This document shows, piece after piece, positions 6,350 to 10,926 of a DNA stretch of 10,926 bases (positions within the stretch are counted from its first letter, which is position 1; each line of letters begins with the position of its first letter). Below the pieces are notes generated by a model that saw nothing but the letters and a program-made list of their open reading frames with translations, did not search any database and was not told where the DNA came from. The position numbers and the translations under genes were made by a program. The stretch is from contig JAUCNG010388590.1 in the NCBI GenBank assembly GCA_032353305.1, forward strand, positions 1-10,926, written 5' to 3'. The stretch is from Cephalothrix spiralis (lineage: Eukaryota > Nemertea > Palaeonemertea > Archinemertea > Cephalotrichidae).

Positions 6350-8929
6350 ATTAGTTAGATTCACGTCAGCGCCTTTCTCAATGAAGAATTTCACCATTTC
6401 AAGGTTACCCCCTTGAGCCGCGTAGTTCAATCTGGTCATGCCATATCCATCAGTTTGATTTATATCAGCTCTTTTCTCAGTGAGGTATTTCACCATTTCA
6501 AGATAACCCCCTTCAGCTGCATAATGTAATTTCGTCATAGTTAATCTATTAGATTGATTTACATCAGCTCCTTTCTCAACGAGGTATTTAACAATTTCAA
6601 GATAACCACCTTCAGCTGCGTAGTGTAATGCCGTCATGACATATAGATCAGTTTCATTTACATCGGCTCCTTTATCAACGAGGCATTTCACTATTTCAAG
6701 ATTACCCATTCCGGCTGCGTAATGTAAAATGGTCATGCCATAGCCATTTCCATAAGTTTGATTTATATCAGCTCCTCCTTCTAAGAGGCATTTTACAATA
6801 TCAATATAACCCTTTTCAGCTGCACGATATAACGCCGTCCCACCAATTCGATCAGTTTGATTTACATCTGCTCCTCTCTCAACGAGGCATTTCACCATTT
6901 CAAGGTAACCTATTTCGGCTGCGTAATGTAAGATAGGATTTCTATAGCCATTTTTATGAGTTTGATTTAGATCACATCCTTTCTCAACGAGATATTTTAC
7001 TATTTCAATATTATCCCTTAGAGCTGCATGATGTAATGTCATCGTACCATCTAGAAAAGTTTGTTTCTTATCAGCTCCTTTCTCATAGAGGCAATTCCAC
7101 ATTTCACAATATCCCACTTCAGCAGCAAAACGTAATGCCGTCATGTATCGTTCATCAGTTCGATTTACATCAGCTCCCCTCTCAACGAGGTATTTCACCA
7201 TCTTAAGATTGCACCTTTCAGTTGCGTAATGTAATATGGTACTGCCATTTTCATTATTATGATTTACATCAGCTCCTCTCTCAACGAGGCATTTCATCAT
7301 TTCAAGATTACCCCTTTCAGCTGCGAATTTTAATATGGTCATGCCATAGTAGTTTTTATTTACATCAGCGCCTTTATGAACGAGGTATTTCACTATTTCA
7401 AGGTTACCACCTTGAGCTGCGTAACGTAATATCGTATTTCCACCTTTATCAGTTTGATTTACATCAGCCCCCTTTTCAATGAAGAATTTCACCATTTCAA
7501 GATTTCCCCATTGAGCTGCGAAATGTAATGACGTCACGCAATTTTCACTAGTTTGATTCACATCAGCGCCTTTCTCAACGAGGTATTTTACCATCTCAAA
7601 ATTGCCCCCTTCAGCTGCGTAATGTAATTTGGTCATGCTATTGCCATTTTCACGAGTTTCATTTACATCAGCTCCTTTATGAACGAGGTATTTCACTATT
7701 TCAAAGTTACCCCCCTGAGCTGCGTAATGTAATGTCGTCTTGCCACTTTTATCAGTTTGATTCACATCAGCCCCCTTCTCAATGAAGAATTTCACCATTT
7801 CAAGATTACCCCGTTGTGATGCGTAATGTAATGACGTCTCGCAATTTCCATTAGTTAGATTCACATCAGCGCCTTTCTCAACGAGGTATTTCACCATTTC
7901 AAGATTATCCACTTGAGCTGCGTCATGTAATGACCTCTCGCGATTGTCATGAATTAGATTTACATCAGCACCTTTCTCAACGAGATATTTCACTATTTCA
8001 AGATTATCCCCTTGAGCTGCGCAATGTAATGTGTTTCTGCCATATATATCAGTTTGTTTCTCATCAGCTCCTTTCTCAACGAGGTATTTTACTATTTCAA
8101 CATTACCTCCCTGAGCTGCGTAATGTAACGTAGTCATGTCATATTCATCAGTTTGTTTCTCATAAGCTCCTTTATGAACGAGGTATTTCACTATTTCAAA
8201 GTTACCCCCCTGAGCTGCGTTATGTAGTGTCGTCTTGCCACTTTTATTAGTTTGATTCAAATCAGCCCCTTTCTCAACGAGGTATTTTACTATTTCAAGA
8301 TTACCTCCTCGAGCCGCACAATGCAATGTCGTCGTATCATTTTTACTAGTTTGATTTTCATCAGCTCCTTTCCCAATGAGGTATTTCACTATTTCAATAT
8401 TACCCCCTCGAGCTGCGTAATGTAATGTAGTCATGCCATATCTAAAAGTTAATTTCTCATCAGCTCCTTTCCCAACGAGATATTTCACTATTTCAATATT
8501 ACCCCCTCGAGCTGCGTAATGTAATGTATTCATGTCATATCTATAATTTAATTTATCATCAGCTCCCATCTCAAAGAGATATTTCACTATGTCTAGATTA
8601 CCCCCTCGTGCTGCATATTGCAGTGCAGTCTTTCCAAAATAATTATCAGTTAGATTCACATCAGCACCTTTCTCAACGAGGTATTTCACTATTTCAAGAT
8701 TACCCCCTTTAGCTGAGTAATGTAATGTCGTCGTATCATCCTTATCAGTTTGATTCTCATCAGCCCCTTTCTGAACAAGATATTGAAATATTTCGAAATT
8801 ACCTTCTTCAGCTGTATAATGTAATGGCCTTTTTAGGTTTCTGTCACTTTTGTTCACATTTGCTCCTTTTTCTACAAGGTCATTGACACAACTCATATCC
8901 CCGATTTTTATTGCACTTATTATATCCAT
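6347..8929 (-). CDS. Ankyrin-repeat protein, 5' part of a split ankyrin-kinase gene (26 repeats)
   Basis: This is an 860-residue frame made almost entirely of ankyrin repeats. There are 26 units, mostly 33 residues, with the core TTLHYAA(Q/E)GGNLEIVKYL followed by VEKGADVNQT. Unit 1 (residues 1-32, MDIISAIKIGD) is a capping-type repeat without the TxLH motif. Ankyrin arrays are protein-binding solenoids, so partner recognition in the cytoplasm is the likely role, though the partner is unknown. The start at 8929 is supported by A at -3, G at +4, and an in-frame TAA 36 bases upstream (8965-8963). Units 13, 20 and 22 have two extra residues in the hairpin loop. The frame ends at TGA inside the last loop of repeat 26 (GADVNLTN-stop). 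Beyond it the same frame continues with NCMTSLHYAA straight into the kinase frame. I read it as the N-terminal part of one gene, not as a separate ankyrin-only protein. Confidence 0.85.
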   Translation of the reverse strand: MDIISAIKIGDMSCVNDLVEKGANVNKSDRNLKRPLHYTAEEGNFEIFQYLVQKGADENQTDKDDTTTLHYSAKGGNLEIVKYLVEKGADVNLTDNYFGKTALQYAARGGNLDIVKYLFEMGADDKLNYRYDMNTLHYAARGGNIEIVKYLVGKGADEKLTFRYGMTTLHYAARGGNIEIVKYLIGKGADENQTSKNDTTTLHCAARGGNLEIVKYLVEKGADLNQTNKSGKTTLHNAAQGGNFEIVKYLVHKGAYEKQTDEYDMTTLHYAAQGGNVEIVKYLVEKGADEKQTDIYGRNTLHCAAQGDNLEIVKYLVEKGADVNLIHDNRERSLHDAAQVDNLEMVKYLVEKGADVNLTNGNCETSLHYASQRGNLEMVKFFIEKGADVNQTDKSGKTTLHYAAQGGNFEIVKYLVHKGADVNETRENGNSMTKLHYAAEGGNFEMVKYLVEKGADVNQTSENCVTSLHFAAQWGNLEMVKFFIEKGADVNQTDKGGNTILRYAAQGGNLEIVKYLVHKGADVNKNYYGMTILKFAAERGNLEMMKCLVERGADVNHNNENGSTILHYATERCNLKMVKYLVERGADVNRTDERYMTALRFAAEVGYCEMWNCLYEKGADKKQTFLDGTMTLHHAALRDNIEIVKYLVEKGCDLNQTHKNGYRNPILHYAAEIGYLEMVKCLVERGADVNQTDRIGGTALYRAAEKGYIDIVKCLLEGGADINQTYGNGYGMTILHYAAGMGNLEIVKCLVDKGADVNETDLYVMTALHYAAEGGYLEIVKYLVEKGADVNQSNRLTMTKLHYAAEGGYLEMVKYLTEKRADINQTDGYGMTRLNYAAQGGNLEMVKFFIEKGADVNLTN

Positions 8930-8968
8930 TGTTGACCTAACGATGATTTCGTGTATGAGGGATTATCG

Positions 8969-8974
8969 TTTATA
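8969..8974 (-). promoter_or_regulatory. TATA-like element upstream of the ankyrin-kinase start
   Basis: The minus strand reads GGATATAAACG about 40 bases before the ATG at 8929. A TATA box here would put initiation close to 8940 and leave a very short 5' UTR. In AT-rich DNA such hexamers are frequent. An alternative is that TTAG just before GTCAACAATGG is a splice acceptor of an upstream 5' UTR exon. Confidence 0.2.
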
Positions 8975-9788
8975 TCCATGCATGTTTTAAGCTTTATGAA
9001 TTTATGTCTGTATATTCATACAACTTGGGTCTTTTAGGTTTTTTGTATGCTAGATCACAAACTTAAATGTGTGGGACGGTCAATGAAACCAACTTATGGG
9101 GGCGGTGTATATTACAAACCGCACATGAATGATCATGTACAAAAATGCCTATAGCTTTTATGACTTGATTTATTTTTGACATGTTAAAAAAATAAAGCAT
9201 ACAATGTACACAACTACAAAACTTGTTAATCAGGCCATGACGTGGATTGTACATTTTGAAATCTTGTTTACCATTTGATTTATGATTTTTTATTGTACAT
9301 GTATAGTAAATACAATTTGGATTGACTATAAGTTATGAAACTATTTTTCTGAGTTGATAATAGAAAGTAAAGAGAAAACCAAGAACTCGGGTTACAAATT
9401 CAACCATGAGCTTTCGTCCTTTTAAGTCTTCATCTGGTGGTCGCCTCCTATAATGACCATGGCAGTCATGGGATTTACTATTTCTGTTTCCCTTACATTT
9501 TCTGACGTCCAATTTCCGTACGTCAATGTGTTAAATGAATATTATACCAGTCAACATAAATAAGTGCTACTTTTCCTGTGCCTTTATGCACGAAAAAAAA
9601 TAGTATAATGTTTTTTTCTCTCTTTTAATTTACAATTATATGAAAAACTGTGAAAAAGGGTTTTCTTCCTTTCATTTCCTCCATGATAGCTATTTCTTCA
9701 CAGTTAGTCACTCCGTGACAGAAAACACAACAAAATAATACACTGTCCGGATTACTATGACCGGCTGTTTAGGTCCACAGTCAATAAA
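8975..9788. other. AT-rich stretch without a recognised gene
   Basis: This is the upstream flank of the ankyrin-kinase gene. A 63-codon minus-strand open frame near 9254-9063 has no recognisable similarity and looks like chance. A short inverted repeat CCATG-GCAGT-CATGG lies near 9458-9472. No tRNA, CRISPR or clear mobile element is seen. Confidence 0.5.
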
Positions 9789-10243
9789 TTAAAGAAATAT
9801 GTCATTGGGATTAATTCCAGACTCAGCTATATCCTCACACAAATTCATTTTAAAATCCTCAATATCCGATTTTTCGCGCCATTTTCATCCATATAGTTAA
9901 ACATATCACAGATTCTGTCCAAAAGATGCATATTTATAGGAGAAATCGGCGTAGCCGTAGCTCCAGGAGAATCACTATAAACACTAAAATTAGGATCAGG
10001 ATTAAAAAATACATCACTTATCTCCATTTCTGTTGACGATTCTGACAGATGTGAAACAAAAGAAACTTGAATGGTCGGTGCTTCTAACATTTTAACCATT
10101 GGCACCTTTATTGGACAGATTTTCAACATGTACTGCATATTCCGATTGATTATTACTTTCCAAATGTGCGAATGGCGTAGTGGACTCACTTTGCACAATT
10201 GGGTGTGACGCCTCGTTAGCCTTTCATTGTCCCGCTGATATTC
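9789..10243 (-). pseudogene. Possible decayed coding segment with an apparent frameshift
   Basis: I do not recognise this as a named gene. From 10243 the minus strand is open to a TGA at 9847-9845. The composition looks protein-like, with SPGATATPISPINMHLLDRI and DMFNYMDENG. Just before that stop, the frame shifted by -1 reads SDIEDFKMNLCEDIAESG then INPNDIFL to TAA at 9791-9789. Both frames look coding-like and they meet at a GCGCGAAAAATC stretch, suggesting a one-base indel next to an A run. No upstream start is visible; a TTG or a spliced acceptor at 10234 would be needed. It could be the 3' end of a decayed gene, a transposon remnant, or chance. Confidence 0.3.
10106..10234 (-). CDS. Exon-like segment, weak carbohydrate sulfotransferase resemblance
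   Basis: The segment is 129 bases (43 codons, phase 0 both ends) between an acceptor-like ATATCAG and a poor donor AAG-GTGCCA. It encodes RDNERLTRRHTQLCK, later NRNMQYMLKICPIK. An R-rich lead-in to a conserved Cys, followed by a hydrophobic strand ending C-P-I-x-K, recalls the region before the 5'-phosphosulfate loop of sulfotransferase family 2 (CHST-type) proteins. The loop itself (x-S-T-x-W) is not found downstream, so a functional enzyme is not supported. It lies inside the possible decayed segment 9789-10243 and may be only chance. Confidence 0.18.
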
Positions 10244-10339
10244 TCACGGACCTCAATATTTTGTGATAAAAAGCAGATTATAGCTAGGTCTTCAAAAGTC
10301 TTTTAAAGTTTTGAAATATCTATGGAATTATCACGTCTT

Positions 10340-10460
10340 CCTATAGGCCTCGTTGAGCCTCCTGTCATGCGGGGCAAGGCTTTGAGCAGGGCCTTAGGCA
10401 GTTGCCTGGCTCGCCTTTAACCCCGCCGCTGCAGTCGCAAATCAGGGATGACAGCGATAA
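10340..10460. mobile_element. GC-rich patch, possible hAT-like transposon remnant
   Basis: This is a GC-rich island in AT-rich surroundings. At 10387 it reads CAGGGCC followed by TTAGGCAGTTGCCTGG, with a near-palindrome AGGCA-GT-TGCCT. CAGGG(C/G) ends followed by such subterminal GC-rich palindromes are typical of hAT transposon termini (family knowledge). I could not find a matching inverted end, a transposase or an 8-base target duplication, so this is only a candidate. Confidence 0.2.
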
Positions 10461-10926
10461 ATCACCACTGTTTTATAGGAATATTAGGACCATCGTTTGT
10501 GAACTTTGTAGGATTTTGAACCCCCAGGGAATAGGACTAAATAAGACTGTAACCCTTATTTTTCCCTTTTTTGAATATACATTTAATTGGAGTTGAACAA
10601 AAATTAAGTCAAAATTAAGTCAAAACCACATAACAAACGAGTCACTTTTGTCGCACCAATGCTTTAACGATTAAAACGAATTTAAGATACCGAGCCGAGC
10701 GAAGTGATGCTACATTCTTTTTGAATTTTCCAATGGGAAGATCATTGGTTATTTTTTATTTAAAAATGAAGCAAAATAGCACTTTGAATTGTTATTTCAA
10801 AATACACAATTTGAGGGAATTATTGCGGGTGGAGTAAAAATCTGGAGCCCCCCCCCCCGCAATCTCCGAAACTACGACCTAAACATAGGCAAACTATATA
10901 TTTCTGGAAAGCTTGTAAAATTTCTA
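10461..10926. other. Right-edge stretch without a recognised gene
   Basis: No gene is recognised here. It contains an 11-base tandem duplication (AAAATTAAGTC twice, 10600-10621) and a run of 11 C at 10848-10858. The C run is a likely place for sequencing or assembly length errors. Confidence 0.5.

Larger units (their letters stand above)
4892..8929 (-). repeat. Tandem 99-base ankyrin-coding repeat array (about 41 units)
   Basis: Forty-one consecutive units, mostly 99 bases, cover about 4.04 kb. Each encodes the TxLHxAA...GN(L/I)E(I/M)VKxL(V/I)EKGADVN ankyrin consensus. Unit lengths vary only in whole codons: 105 bases in units 13, 20 and 22, 102 in unit 3, 96 in units 1, 2-type edges and 16, and 81-96 in the last three. 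Unit types recur about every third unit, giving a higher-order period of roughly 297 bases. The array spans the in-frame TGA without any change of phase. Confidence 0.92.

Noticed and set aside
5836-8712. Plus-strand open frames over the ankyrin array (for example 7222-7482, 7930-8133, 8524-8712)
   Set aside because: They are antisense shadows of the repeat units, with the same LSQRGISxFQDYPF-like wording recurring every 33 codons.
3335-8929. A nuclear code in which TGA is sense
   Set aside because: The kinase frame itself ends at TGA after an acidic tail, and the AT-rich sequence after it has further stops and no domain. The codon occurs only once inside the 1,865-codon frame.
4892-8929. 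CRISPR-like regular array
   Set aside because: The 99-base period is fully coding, varies in whole codons and translates to ankyrin repeats; there is no repeat-spacer structure.
9063-9254. Minus-strand 63-codon frame upstream of the ankyrin-kinase gene
   Set aside because: No recognisable motif, poor coding composition and no splice context.

Overview
The window looks like AT-rich nuclear DNA of an invertebrate animal. The evidence is a set of short, well-conserved ATG9 exons with canonical GT-AG introns (three GTAAGT donors), introns of about 0.36 to 1.07 kb, and an ankyrin-kinase gene of a kind seen in large families in some aquatic invertebrates. A crustacean-like or other aquatic arthropod is a guess; no marker in the window fixes the phylum. 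All convincing genes are on the minus strand, so transcription runs from high to low coordinates.

Positions 1-2416 hold four consecutive 3' exons of the autophagy lipid scramblase ATG9. They can be assembled by hand from splice signals and protein similarity, and the last one runs off the left edge. No further upstream ATG9 exon is visible in the remaining 8.5 kb. The next gene upstream therefore either lies inside a very long ATG9 intron on the same strand, or marks a breakpoint of a partial ATG9 copy.

Positions 3335-8929 hold one continuous 1,865-codon reading frame with no sign of introns. It encodes about 41 ankyrin repeats, a linker of about 130 residues, a complete Ser/Thr or TKL-like protein kinase domain, and a C-terminal tail with an internal duplication. 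A single in-frame TGA at 6349-6347 interrupts it at the end of ankyrin repeat 26. The frame is otherwise uninterrupted on both sides. The stop is one base away from the AGA or GGA found at the same place in sister repeats. It splits the gene into an 860-residue ankyrin-only frame and a 1,001-residue ankyrin-kinase frame. A recent nonsense allele, an assembly error or stop-codon readthrough are the options. The array has a visible 3-repeat (about 297-base) higher-order period. A candidate poly(A) signal lies at 3212-3207, and a weak TATA-like element lies just upstream of the start.

Positions 8930-10926 hold no confident gene. There is a possible decayed minus-strand coding segment at 9789-10243, with an apparent frameshift and a 43-codon exon-like piece that weakly resembles a carbohydrate sulfotransferase. 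A GC-rich patch near 10340-10460 may be a transposon (hAT-like) remnant. The two main genes have no evident functional link beyond position and strand.
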